The notes under the pieces are model-generated. The model saw only the letters and a list, made by a program, of their open reading frames with translations, did no database searches and was not told where the DNA came from. Shown piece after piece: positions 50,510 through 59,620 of a stretch of 64,000 nucleotides of DNA. How positions within the stretch are numbered: the first letter of the stretch is position 1; each line of letters begins with the position of its first letter. The translations under genes and the position numbers were made by a program. Source of the stretch: Falsibacillus albus (lineage in GTDB: Bacteria > Bacillota > Bacilli > Bacillales > DSM-25281); the NCBI RefSeq assembly GCF_003668575.1, contig NZ_RCVZ01000009.1, positions 1-64,000 on the forward strand. Reading direction: 5' to 3'.

Positions 50510-50581
50510 AGGTGAAATCTTATTTCAAGGAACCGGCAGAATCTAAATATAAAGTCTGCAAATATGAAATTCAAGGTATCT

Positions 50582-50660
50582 ACTGAATAGGAAACGTGAC
50601 ACATTCACTATTCAGTTTTATTTTTAAATCAGTAGTCGGTAATACAGAATATCGGTCAGA
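50582..50660 (+). promoter_or_regulatory. second PadR-type operator, upstream of ABC genes
   Basis: ACTGAATAG (50582-50590) and CTATTCAGT (50608-50616) are perfect inverted arms, the same half-site as in the 49751 arm. TCGGTAATACAGAATA follows at 50636. No clear -35/-10 pair was fixed. Confidence 0.65.
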
Positions 50661-50700
50661 CATAGTAGGGGAGAATATGTAACTTTAAGGAGGAAAACGA

Positions 50701-51462
50701 ATGAGTAAAACAGAGATTTCTGTTAATGGGTTGAAAAAAGCTTTTAAAAATAAGGAAGTATTGAATGGGGTGGATTTTGAGGTGAAGAGGGGAGAAATTT
50801 TCGCCCTGCTTGGGTACAATGGAGCGGGAAAGACGACGACGGTCAATATCCTCTCGTCCCTGATGAAGCCTGATAGCGGTGAAGTGGAGATTTGCGGATA
50901 TGACATCAAGCAGCAGCCGGACGGTGTTCGCAGCAGCATCAGCCTGACAGGGCAATTCGCTGCTTTGGATGGAATGCTCACCGGGAGGGAAAATTTGATG
51001 ATGATTGCCAAGCTGCGGGGAGTGGCCAATCCTGCTGAAGTCGTCGACAGTCTGCTTGAAAGGTTTGGCCTCACCGATGCGGCCAGCCGCCGGGCGGATC
51101 AATATTCCGGGGGGATGAAGCGCCGCCTTGATATCGCCATGAGCCTGCTTGGGACGCCGGCAGTCATTTTTCTAGACGAACCGACGACAGGACTTGATCC
51201 GGAGGCGCGAATCGAAGTATGGAAAATCGTGAAGGAACTTGCAGATGGAGGAACGACCATTCTGCTTACGACCCAGTACCTGGAGGAAGCCGAACAATTG
51301 GCGGACCGCATCGCCATTTTGCATGGCGGAAAAATCATCAGTACCGGCACCCTTTCCGAACTTAAAAAGATGTTCCCGCCGGCGAAAGTGGAGTATATCG
51401 AGAAGCAGCCGACATTAGAAGAAATTTTTCTTTCAATTATCGGTAAAAAGGAGGAAATGTAA
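50701..51462 (+). CDS. ABC transporter ATP-binding protein (drug-resistance DrrA type)
   Basis: 253 residues. Walker A GYNGAGKTT (about 38-46), Q-loop in SLTGQFAALDG, signature YSGGMKRRLDIAMSLL, Walker B VIFLDEPTTGLDP and the switch His region ILLTTQYLEEAEQLADRIAIL. This belongs to the DrrA-like exporters. TTAAGGAGG is 8 bases before ATG 50701. The permease gene begins 0 bp after its stop. With PadR and DUF1048 it forms a regulated efflux cassette; substrate unknown. Confidence 0.93.
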   Translation: MSKTEISVNGLKKAFKNKEVLNGVDFEVKRGEIFALLGYNGAGKTTTVNILSSLMKPDSGEVEICGYDIKQQPDGVRSSISLTGQFAALDGMLTGRENLMMIAKLRGVANPAEVVDSLLERFGLTDAASRRADQYSGGMKRRLDIAMSLLGTPAVIFLDEPTTGLDPEARIEVWKIVKELADGGTTILLTTQYLEEAEQLADRIAILHGGKIISTGTLSELKKMFPPAKVEYIEKQPTLEEIFLSIIGKKEEM

Positions 51463-52212
51463 ATGAAAAATCAAACGGGTGTTTTACTGGCACGTTTAAT
51501 GCGCAATATCATGCGCAGTCCTGATACGATCATTACAGTTGCCATCACACCGATTATGATGATGCTGCTATTTGTTTATGTGTTTGGCGGAGCCATAAAG
51601 GCGGGAACGGGCAGCTACGTCAATTATTTATTGCCGGGAATTTTGCTTATGGCTATCGCATCCGGCGTCGCATACACTTCTTTGCGCCTTTTCAATGATG
51701 TAAAAGGTGGACTCATGGCGCGTTTTATTACGATGCCGATTAAACGCTCATCGATATTATGGGCTCACGTGCTTACCTCGCTTGTTTCCAATGCTCTAAC
51801 CGTCTTAGTCGTTTTCCTTGTTGCCCTTTTAATGGGTTTCCGTTCAAACGCAGACCTTCTTTCCTGGCTGGCAGTAGCCGGGATACTCGGACTTTTTACA
51901 CTAGCGTTGACATGGCTGGCGGTCATTCCCGGATTGACCGCGAATTCTATGGAAGGGGCCACGACCTATTCGTACCCATTGATCTTCCTTCCATTCATCA
52001 GCTCGGCGTTTGTCCCAACTGAGACCATGCCTCGCATTGTCCGTGCGTTCGCTGAGAACCAGCCCGTGACCTCCATCGTGAATGCGATTCGGGCGCTTTT
52101 GTATAACGGGGCGGTCGGAAGCGATATCTGGATTGCTCTTGCGTGGTGTGTCGGCATCATGATCCTTTCCTACATTATTGCAAGCAAACAATTTAAACGC
52201 CAGTTAGGATAA
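51463..52212 (+). CDS. ABC-2 type permease (DrrB-like)
   Basis: 249 residues with six membrane helices. Hallmarks: TVAITPIMMMLLFVYVFGGAI, the mid-region SGVAYTSLRLFNDVKGGLMARF, and SAFVPTETMPRIVRAFAENQPVTSIVNAIRALLYNG in outline near the C-terminus. It forms the membrane channel for the adjacent ATPase. The ribosome binding site AAGGAGG lies inside the ATPase gene. ATG 51463 follows immediately after the upstream stop codon. Confidence 0.93.
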   Translation: MKNQTGVLLARLMRNIMRSPDTIITVAITPIMMMLLFVYVFGGAIKAGTGSYVNYLLPGILLMAIASGVAYTSLRLFNDVKGGLMARFITMPIKRSSILWAHVLTSLVSNALTVLVVFLVALLMGFRSNADLLSWLAVAGILGLFTLALTWLAVIPGLTANSMEGATTYSYPLIFLPFISSAFVPTETMPRIVRAFAENQPVTSIVNAIRALLYNGAVGSDIWIALAWCVGIMILSYIIASKQFKRQLG

Positions 52213-52365
52213 ATGGAGTGTGATCCGTCAAAGGTAGGTGCGGGATCTGGAAGCAGTAGTGCATTCGCCGCGGGGAAAGGCGCAGACCGGTTCTCACGTT
52301 TGCTTGTTCTGATTTAAACAAAGTGAAACAGTAGAACCGTCCCCGTGTTTCACGCGTTTCACAAA

Positions 52366-52403
52366 AAACATGGATGTAAAGATATCTTTACATCCATGTT
52401 TTT
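52366..52403. terminator. perfect palindromic terminator containing an XRE-type operator
   Basis: AACATGGATGTAAAGA and TCTTTACATCCATGTT are continuous arms with no spare loop bases, followed by T7. The central TGTAAAGATATCTTTACA (52375-52392) is repeated at 52419. Confidence 0.8.
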
Positions 52404-52418
52404 TTATTTTATTCTATA

Positions 52419-52436
52419 TGTAAAGATATCTTTACA
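52419..52436 (+). promoter_or_regulatory. 18-bp palindromic operator upstream of XRE gene
   Basis: TGTAAAGATATCTTTACA, identical to 52375-52392, centre-to-centre 44 bp (about four helical turns). Located 27 bp before the regulator start. Confidence 0.75.
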
Positions 52437-52462
52437 CGCCCTGATAAAGGAGATTTTTCCAT

Positions 52463-52666
52463 TTGAATGTAACGAACCGAATTAAAGAGATCCGTTTGGA
52501 AAAGGGAATCAGTCAGGTGAAGATGGCTGAGGATCTGCAAATTACGAGACAGACCATTAATGCCATTGAAAACCATAAATACAATCCCAGCTTAGAATTA
52601 GCATTAAAGTTGATTAAATATTTTGGCGTCGGCATTGACGACCTATTCAAGCTTGAGGAGGACTAA
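52463..52666 (+). CDS. XRE-family HTH transcriptional regulator
   Basis: 67 residues, a bare helix-turn-helix: MNVTNRIKEIRLEKGISQVKMAEDLQITRQTINAIENHKYNPSLELALKLIKYFG in outline. The start codon is TTG 52463, 10 bases after AAAGGAG. These short regulators are usually paired with a membrane protein gene, as here (next gene starts 2 bp past the stop). The two identical palindromes upstream are the likely binding sites, giving auto-repression. Confidence 0.92.
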   Translation: MNVTNRIKEIRLEKGISQVKMAEDLQITRQTINAIENHKYNPSLELALKLIKYFGVGIDDLFKLEED

Positions 52667-52667
52667 G

Positions 52668-53066
52668 ATGAAAAAGTGGGGGACTATCATGATTGCAGTG
52701 ACGATTATTGGAGGGATGGGCATAGGGTTCTTTTTAGTAAATCTGTTTCTCCCTGACTTGCCAGTTGGAACGATTTATGCGGGAATTGGAGGATCCATTG
52801 CAGGGATCGGGATTGTGATGGGAATCGGGAAGATGCGTCAAAGGCGGAAGAAAAACAACGTTCCTGAAGTGGATGAAAGAACGTGGATGAATATCAAAAA
52901 TTTTTATGCCATTTCCCTGTATTTTGTTCTGATTGGAAGCATGCTTCTTGTCTGCATCCTCTTTACCATTGGAATGAAGACGATAGAAGTAGGGGCTTTG
53001 GCCATCTATTTATTGTTGATATTTATGCTGCTGGCAGTTGGGACGACTGTTGTGAGAAGGCGATGA
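52668..53066 (+). CDS. four-helix membrane protein paired with XRE regulator
   Basis: 132 residues; hydrophobic segments at about 4-24, 35-54, 80-100 and 105-126 with a basic loop (KMRQRRKKNN) between the second and third. GGAGGAC precedes ATG 52668, the ribosome binding site being within the regulator gene. The function of such partners is unknown. Translation coupling with the regulator is likely. Confidence 0.8.
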   Translation: MKKWGTIMIAVTIIGGMGIGFFLVNLFLPDLPVGTIYAGIGGSIAGIGIVMGIGKMRQRRKKNNVPEVDERTWMNIKNFYAISLYFVLIGSMLLVCILFTIGMKTIEVGALAIYLLLIFMLLAVGTTVVRRR

Positions 53067-53221
53067 TTTGGGATGGGCAGGCTGGTTCACCTTTTCCCCA
53101 GTGCAGGAGTGAGTTAATGTGCTGAGGGCAGGCTCTTTTTTAGTAGGAGGGAAGGACAGGTTGATCGTTTTTTTATGGGTCATACAAGTTGGGACCTGTC
53201 CCCAATCTCCCATGTCATGGT

Positions 53222-53866
53222 TTAATTTTTAAACTTATCCGGAAATTGCTTCACGACACCGGCAGAGATGACATCTGCCATCTGGATGATATGTGTGACG
53301 CCGTCGTCGATTGAAACAATTCTTGCATTCCAATTTTTTGCTAAGCTTGAGGATAAATCATCAGTCACTAACTGCAAATGCTTATACAGCATTTTTTTTA
53401 GGTCCTCATTTTTTAAATAAGGGTTGGCGCCGCTAAGGAAAGCCGCTATTTCATCTGCATTTCTATACCAATCTTTGTTTAGCTGATTCATCAAGGACTT
53501 ATTGCCACTTTTTGCAGCCTCTACAATCTTACCTGCAATGACAATATGCTCGGTAAGCAACTCAGCAAGTTTGTTCCCGACTTTTTCTCCATATACCGGC
53601 TTCACTGCATTTCCAATATCCTTTTGATTTTTCAAAAGCCTGGCCAGTACCTGTTGCTGATCCTTCGATCCGGCTGTTGTTGCACTTGTTATATAATTAC
53701 TTGTCCACAGCACATGATCGATCCAGAGTTTCCTGAAATCATTTTGAAACGCTGCTGCGGATTGGCTGATGCACTGGGTCTGCGGTTTAGCGTATGCATG
53801 GGTTGTCCCAACCGCCATGTTGAGAGGGACGAGCAAAAGTAAACCGATCAACCATAATTTTTTCAT
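53222..53866 (-). CDS. secreted helical protein of unknown function
   Basis: 214 residues with a signal peptide (MKKLWLIGLLLLVPLNMAVG, cleavage near AYA). The mature part is helical: FQNDFRKLWIDHVLWTSNYI, LARLLKNQKDIGNAVKPVYGEKVGNKLAELLTEHIVIAG in outline, and KDWYRNADEIAAFLSGANP. I recall a common Bacillus family of this type that databases label, without support, as a glycosyltransferase; no catalytic motif is visible. ATG 53866 follows GAAAGGAG. Confidence 0.8.
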   Translation of the reverse strand: MKKLWLIGLLLLVPLNMAVGTTHAYAKPQTQCISQSAAAFQNDFRKLWIDHVLWTSNYITSATTAGSKDQQQVLARLLKNQKDIGNAVKPVYGEKVGNKLAELLTEHIVIAGKIVEAAKSGNKSLMNQLNKDWYRNADEIAAFLSGANPYLKNEDLKKMLYKHLQLVTDDLSSSLAKNWNARIVSIDDGVTHIIQMADVISAGVVKQFPDKFKN

Positions 53867-54226
53867 GAGAATTCTCCTTTCAAAGTAAAAAACAAATTCC
53901 TTCATTATTATTGATGAATGGGATTTTATTATTCCAGGAATGGTTGACGTTGAAAATTTACGATGTCGCCGGGTCTATTCTTTATTCTTTTATCTCAGCT
54001 AAAGCTTGGTGTTGATAATAGCCCGTTTCCGGCTGTTGATTTCCGGACTTGCCTTCCTTGGGAGCTCCTTGAAGTAGAACAGGAATTGCCGCGAATGCTT
54101 TCTGATGGCGAAAATCATGTTAAAATATGCGGTACACATACAACGAGATTAGAAGGGAATATCGTCAAACGTCCCTCCATCCCTTGGACCAGCGATTTTA
54201 ACAGAGAAGGGAAGAATTTTTTGATT

Positions 54227-55414
54227 ATGACAAAGAAGAAAAAGGGAATTTTGATTGGCGTTCTAGGTGCTTTGTTGGTGATGGCTGTCGTTTTCACCGT
54301 TGGCAAATCTATACATAGTAAGGAAAAATCTTTACAGGCATCCCCATCTCCAGCACAGGAAACGCAAGATAAAGTGGATCATCCATCTGAAAACAAAAAA
54401 ACTAATCCTGAGAGTAATAAAACTTCGGATTCTTCGGTGAAGAAGAGTGAAGCGGTAAAATCAAAGAGTCAAGAAACGAAGGAAAAAGAGTCAAAAACAC
54501 AGCAGAGTAAAGAACATACATCCACCGCCGTTACAAAGCCAGCAACCAAATATGTGGCAGCGAGCTCATTGAATGTTCGAACGGGAGGCGGGACGGATCA
54601 TGCTGTCATGATGACCGTGAAAGAAGGACAGGAAGTTTCCGTTTATGAGTCGGACGGTTCCTGGAGCAGAGTGAAGGTGAATGATCAATCGGGGTGGGTG
54701 GCTACGAAATACTTATCCGATAAAAAACCGGTCGTTCAAACTGTTAATCCGCCTTCGACCAAAAAGACAAACAGTTCGACAGCAGCAAGTACACCAAAAA
54801 AGCCTACAGCGAATACAAACGTGGCTGATGGATTAACGACCATTGCTGGAAACAGGCAGCTCATCCTCGTGACGACAAATGGATCAAATACGAGCCGGGC
54901 GACGATCCGCACATTCGAAAAAGGTAGTGAAGGAAAGTGGAACCCAGTGCTGAATACCACTGGCTATGTCGGAAAATATGGCATGACTTCCAATATGAGT
55001 GAGGGCGGCAAAAAGTCGCCGATCGGAAAATTTACCATCGGGACAGCATTTGGCCGAAGAGGAAATCCAGGGACGAAATTGCCGTTCCGTTCAATTACCA
55101 GTGACGATGCTTGGGTGGATGATCCCAAGTCCTCCCTTTATAACACCTGGCAGTCAAAGAGCAAAACGAAGGGTCAATGGAATAGCGCTGAAAATATGAA
55201 TATTCCCGCCTATACGTATGGATTTGTCATCAACTACAACACACAGCGGATTCCATACAAGGGCAGTGCGATCTTCTTTCACATCGGCAGCAGCTATACG
55301 CTGGGGTGTACGGCAACTTCTGAAACGAATGTAATAACAATTTTGAAGTGGCTCGACCCTGCAAAAAATCCAGTGATCATTCAAACACCAGTTCAATCAT
55401 TAAATAAATACTAA
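54227..55414 (+). CDS. L,D-transpeptidase-like protein with SH3b domain
   Basis: 395 residues: an N-terminal membrane anchor (about 5-25, GILIGVLGALLVMAVVFTVG), a low-complexity Lys/Ser/Glu linker (about 30-105), a bacterial SH3 domain (about 108-165, SSLNVRTGGGTDHAVMMTVKEG), a second linker, and a C-terminal YkuD-like domain with His352 (FFHIGS) and Cys361 (TLGCTATS). The Cys would form a peptidoglycan cross-link or attach a protein. ATG 54227 follows AAGGGAAG. The frame stays open back to 53963 without a start signal. A strong terminator follows. Confidence 0.85.
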   Translation: MTKKKKGILIGVLGALLVMAVVFTVGKSIHSKEKSLQASPSPAQETQDKVDHPSENKKTNPESNKTSDSSVKKSEAVKSKSQETKEKESKTQQSKEHTSTAVTKPATKYVAASSLNVRTGGGTDHAVMMTVKEGQEVSVYESDGSWSRVKVNDQSGWVATKYLSDKKPVVQTVNPPSTKKTNSSTAASTPKKPTANTNVADGLTTIAGNRQLILVTTNGSNTSRATIRTFEKGSEGKWNPVLNTTGYVGKYGMTSNMSEGGKKSPIGKFTIGTAFGRRGNPGTKLPFRSITSDDAWVDDPKSSLYNTWQSKSKTKGQWNSAENMNIPAYTYGFVINYNTQRIPYKGSAIFFHIGSSYTLGCTATSETNVITILKWLDPAKNPVIIQTPVQSLNKY

Positions 55415-55423
55415 AAGCAAAAA

Positions 55424-55456
55424 CTGCAGGAAGACCTCTTCCTGCAGTTTTTTGGT
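55424..55456 (+). terminator. terminator of L,D-transpeptidase-like gene
   Basis: AAAACTGCAGGAAG / CTTCCTGCAGTTTT followed by TT. Confidence 0.9.
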
Positions 55457-55527
55457 AGTGCTATTCTCGCATCCGAGGCTCCTCGCTAGTTCATCAGATA
55501 TTTTAGCCTACAATAAGGAAGAAATTT

Positions 55528-55558
55528 TTGACACAAAATATACACAACGGGGTATATT
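55528..55558 (+). promoter_or_regulatory. promoter of CoA-disulfide reductase with CsoR/CstR-like dyad
   Basis: TTGACA (55528-55533) and a -10 near 55552-55558 (GTATAT/TATATT). Between them TATACACAACGGGGTATA (55539-55556) has TATAC/GTATA arms and the GGGGTAT half-site of CstR-type operators; the other half is imperfect. Confidence 0.45.
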
Positions 55559-55659
55559 GATTTTTAATCAAAGAGTCATATAATAAAAGTGTAAGGATTA
55601 CCTTTTTTATCCTTTGTGAAGTGGTGAACAAACATTGGCCAGGGAAGAGGCGAGGGAAA

Positions 55660-57300
55660 ATGAAGAAGAAAATTGTGATTGTGGGCGGGGTTGCCGGGGG
55701 AGCCACTGCTGCAGCAAGGCTGCGCCGGTTAAGTGAGGAAGATGAGATTGTCTTGATTGAAAAAGGAGAGTATATTTCGTTCGCCAATTGCGGGCTTCCG
55801 TATTATATCGGTGACGTCATTACGAATAGAGAGGCGCTGTTGGTTCAAACCGTGGAGGGGATGTCCAAGAAGTTCAAACTTGATATCCGGAACATGAGTG
55901 AGGTGGTTGAAATCCATCGTGATCGCAAAACCGTTTCGATCAGGAAAGTGGGAACGGATGAAGTTTATCAAGAAAGCTACGATAAGCTGATCCTATCACC
56001 GGGTGCGCGTCCAATCGTTCCGCCGCTTGATGGTTTGGCTGAAGCGGAGAATGTATTTACGCTGCGGAATGTCCCGGATACGGATAAAATCAAGGCTTGG
56101 GTCGATGAAAAGAAACCCAAAGAAGCGGTGATCATCGGCGGCGGTTTCATCGGGCTGGAAATGGCAGAGAACCTGCATCATCGCGGTGTGCATGTGACGG
56201 TGGTTGAACTGGGGAATCAGGTGATGGCGCCGATCGATTATGAAATGGCAGCGATTGTCCACCGTGAACTGCGGCAGGCTGGCGTTAAGTTATTTTTGAA
56301 TGATGGTGTGAAGGCAATCAATGAGAAAGGCAGTTCCATTGTTCTTCAAAGCGGCAAGGAATTAACGAGTGATTTGACCATACTTTCCATAGGGGTCAGA
56401 CCTGAAAATGAACTGGCCGTTAAAGCGGGATTGGCCGTTGGAGACCGCGGAGGCATCATGGTCAATCCGCATCTTCAAACCGATGATCCCGATATTTATG
56501 CGATTGGGGATGCCATAGAAGTGAGGGATTATATTCAAGGTACACCAGCGATGGTTCCCCTGGCATGGCCGGCCAATCGCCAAGGTCGGCTTACGGCGGA
56601 CCATATCAATGGAAAAAAAGCGGAGTACAAAGGCAGTCTTGGGACATCCGTCGCAAAGGTTTTTGATTTGACTGTCGCTGCAACGGGCAACAATGAAAAG
56701 ATGCTGAAGCGGATCGGCGCCACGTATGAAGCAGTGCACATTCATCCTCAGTCCAACGCGTCCTACTATCCAGGAGGAAGCCAGATTTCGTTGAAACTCT
56801 TATTCCAGCCAGAAACCGGTGAAATCTTCGGTGCACAAGCTGTCGGATATAAAGGCGTCGAGAAACGGATCGATGTCATCGCAACGGCCATCAAAGGGAA
56901 GTTGAAAGTATGGGACCTTGCCGATCTTGAACTGGCATATGCACCGCCATATTCTTCTGCAAAGGATCCTGTCAACATGGCCGGATACGTGGCTGGAAAC
57001 GTCGTGGATGGTGATTTAAACCTGGTGCATCATGATGAAATCGATGACATCATCAAAAAAGGCGGGTATCTGCTGGACGTGAGGGAACCGGAAGAAAGAG
57101 AGTGTGGCTTCATCACAGGATCAGTCAATATCCCATTAGGCGAGCTGAGGGACCGGCTGCAAGAGCTTCCGGATCAGCACATTTATGTCAGTTGCCAAGT
57201 CGGCATGAGAGGATACCTCGCCGTGAAAATCCTAATGAATCATGGGTTCAAAGCCAGCAATTTGAGCGGCGGTTATAAGACATACGTGTTAGGGAAGTAA
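55660..57300 (+). CDS. cdr: CoA-disulfide reductase with C-terminal rhodanese domain
   Basis: 546 residues. FAD motif VIVGGVAGGATAAARLRRL; active Cys44 in FANCGLPYYIGD; NAD motif AVIIGGGFIGLEMAENL; second FAD motif IYAIGDAIEV; dimerisation domain to about 450; rhodanese domain about 455-545 with its Cys512 in VSCQVGMRG. The enzyme reduces CoA disulfide, and the fused form is linked to persulfide/sulfur metabolism. ATG 55660 follows GAGGCGAGGG. It is monocistronic; the possible CstR-like dyad at the promoter fits sulfide or persulfide control. No CstR gene is nearby. Confidence 0.93.
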   Translation: MKKKIVIVGGVAGGATAAARLRRLSEEDEIVLIEKGEYISFANCGLPYYIGDVITNREALLVQTVEGMSKKFKLDIRNMSEVVEIHRDRKTVSIRKVGTDEVYQESYDKLILSPGARPIVPPLDGLAEAENVFTLRNVPDTDKIKAWVDEKKPKEAVIIGGGFIGLEMAENLHHRGVHVTVVELGNQVMAPIDYEMAAIVHRELRQAGVKLFLNDGVKAINEKGSSIVLQSGKELTSDLTILSIGVRPENELAVKAGLAVGDRGGIMVNPHLQTDDPDIYAIGDAIEVRDYIQGTPAMVPLAWPANRQGRLTADHINGKKAEYKGSLGTSVAKVFDLTVAATGNNEKMLKRIGATYEAVHIHPQSNASYYPGGSQISLKLLFQPETGEIFGAQAVGYKGVEKRIDVIATAIKGKLKVWDLADLELAYAPPYSSAKDPVNMAGYVAGNVVDGDLNLVHHDEIDDIIKKGGYLLDVREPEERECGFITGSVNIPLGELRDRLQELPDQHIYVSCQVGMRGYLAVKILMNHGFKASNLSGGYKTYVLGK

Positions 57301-57385
57301 GATGAAGAGAGGGGGAGAGGCCCTTCTCTTTTTCTATATAGTGAAGGACGCTCCATTTTCTCCACCAAAAAAGAACACCCACCCA

Positions 57386-58315
57386 TTAGCTAGGGGATTC
57401 TGCATTGGTCGTTTCATCATTGTTCGCTCGCAGGCGCTTAATATCTTCTTTAGGCGGTAAGCCGAACATACGTGAATATTCTCGGCTGAATTGAGATGGG
57501 CTTTCATATCCTACCCGGAATGCAACGTCTGCTGCATCTTCAGCCTCGGATAATAACAGGCTCCGGGCTTCTTGAAGTCTCAGTTGTTTTTGGAATTGAA
57601 TGGGGCTCATCGCGGTTACCTCTTTAAAGTGCCGATGAAGTGAAGAAACACTCATATTTGCTATTTCTGCAAGTTCCTCGATTTTAAAAGACTTTTCATA
57701 GTTTTTCATAATATGTTCGATCACGTCACTGATTTGATGAGTGGAACTGCCTTCAATTGCTATTTGTTTTAACATTCCGCCATGTTCCCCTTGCAGAACC
57801 CTATAGATAATTTCTTTCACAATTAGCGGGGCAAGTACCTTGATGTCTTTCGGAGTATCTATTAAACGAGATAATCTGGTTACCGCGTCCAGCAAGGACG
57901 GCTCTATTTTACTGACATACATACCTCTTTTGGCATTTACCTTTTTGTCGACTTCCAATTGGAATTCACGTAAAACCTCCAGGATTTCACTTGGTGTAAA
58001 TTCTAGTTTGAGAGCCAGATAAGGAACTTCGGAAGAGGCTTCAGTGACTTGTCCTGAAATTGGCAGGTTAACAGATGAAACAAGGTAATCTGCAGGCCCG
58101 TACTGAAAACGCTCCTGTGATAACAATACCTCCTTCATTCCTTGAACCACAATGCATAACGAAGGCTTATAAATTCCGTAATTTGGTCCAGTATCATTAG
58201 AATAACGGGAGAAAAATAATGACGGAATAGCAGTCTTATGAGATCCGTCCCGTTCTGTGTGATTTTCTACGATATTGGCGAGCTCAACTCTTTGTTTAGA
58301 TAATTGTTCAAACAT
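57386..58315 (-). CDS. AraC-family transcriptional regulator
   Basis: 309 residues. N-terminal AraC_N-type domain (about 25-180: YGIYKPSLCIVVQGMKEVLL, PADYLVSSVNLPISGQV) and C-terminal double helix-turn-helix (about 200-295: FKIEELAEIANMSVSSLHRHFKEVTAMSPIQFQK, VGYESPSQFSREYSRMFG). ATG 58315 follows AAAGGAGG at 5 bases. It is divergent from an aldo-keto reductase gene, and a ~65-bp sequence conserved before that gene and before the next MFS gene is its likely target, so it probably activates both. Confidence 0.92.
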   Translation of the reverse strand: MFEQLSKQRVELANIVENHTERDGSHKTAIPSLFFSRYSNDTGPNYGIYKPSLCIVVQGMKEVLLSQERFQYGPADYLVSSVNLPISGQVTEASSEVPYLALKLEFTPSEILEVLREFQLEVDKKVNAKRGMYVSKIEPSLLDAVTRLSRLIDTPKDIKVLAPLIVKEIIYRVLQGEHGGMLKQIAIEGSSTHQISDVIEHIMKNYEKSFKIEELAEIANMSVSSLHRHFKEVTAMSPIQFQKQLRLQEARSLLLSEAEDAADVAFRVGYESPSQFSREYSRMFGLPPKEDIKRLRANNDETTNAESPS

Positions 58316-58390
58316 AAAATCCTCCTTTGATTTCTTCCCCCATGATGGTTTCATTATAATGTAAATTCATTTTTTAAGTAAATGGACATG

Positions 58391-58456
58391 AGAGGATTGT
58401 GCAATCATCTGGCAGGATTATGATACCAGTCCAGATTTCATTTATTGCATAATGAT
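58391..58456 (+). promoter_or_regulatory. conserved upstream block, copy 1 (AraC target candidate)
   Basis: AGAGGATTGTGCAATCATCT then GGCAGGATTATGATACCAG, and ATAATGAT at offset 58. Matches 59500-59565 at the same offsets. Confidence 0.7.
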
Positions 58457-58542
58457 GAAGACGGAAGTAACGATTTTATTTATGTTCGCGAAACTTTTAA
58501 ATCATGCGGGTAAGTTGCAAAATCATCAATAATAAAATATAG

Positions 58543-59406
<864 letters not shown>

Positions 59407-59419
59407 TGTTCTTTCTCAG

Positions 59420-59455
59420 AAAAACTCGCTGCCGTTCCGGTAGTGAGTTTTTTGC
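59420..59455 (+). terminator. terminator of aldo/keto reductase gene
   Basis: AAAAACTCGCT / AGTGAGTTTTTT stem with a T-run. Confidence 0.75.
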
Positions 59456-59499
59456 ATTTCTTAGAATTTTTTCTACTATTTTCACCTTCCAGCCATTTT

Positions 59500-59565
59500 A
59501 GAGGAATGGGCAATGATATGGCAGGAATGTGATACCGGCCACCTGATCGCCTGGAGGATAATGAT
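59500..59565 (+). promoter_or_regulatory. conserved upstream block, copy 2 (AraC target candidate)
   Basis: AGAGGAATGGGCAATGATAT then GGCAGGAATGTGATACCGG, with ATAATGAT at offset 58, as in copy 1. Confidence 0.7.
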
Positions 59566-59620
59566 AAAGACAAAATGATGCACAATACTGATTTTTTATT
59601 TAAGGAGTTATTACAACGAT

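Noticed and set aside
52213-52365. Possible further copy of the dispersed GC-rich palindrome
   Set aside because: Only short stretches (GGTGCGGGATCT, CCGCGGGGAAAGGCG) recall the family; the ends are missing, so it was not listed.
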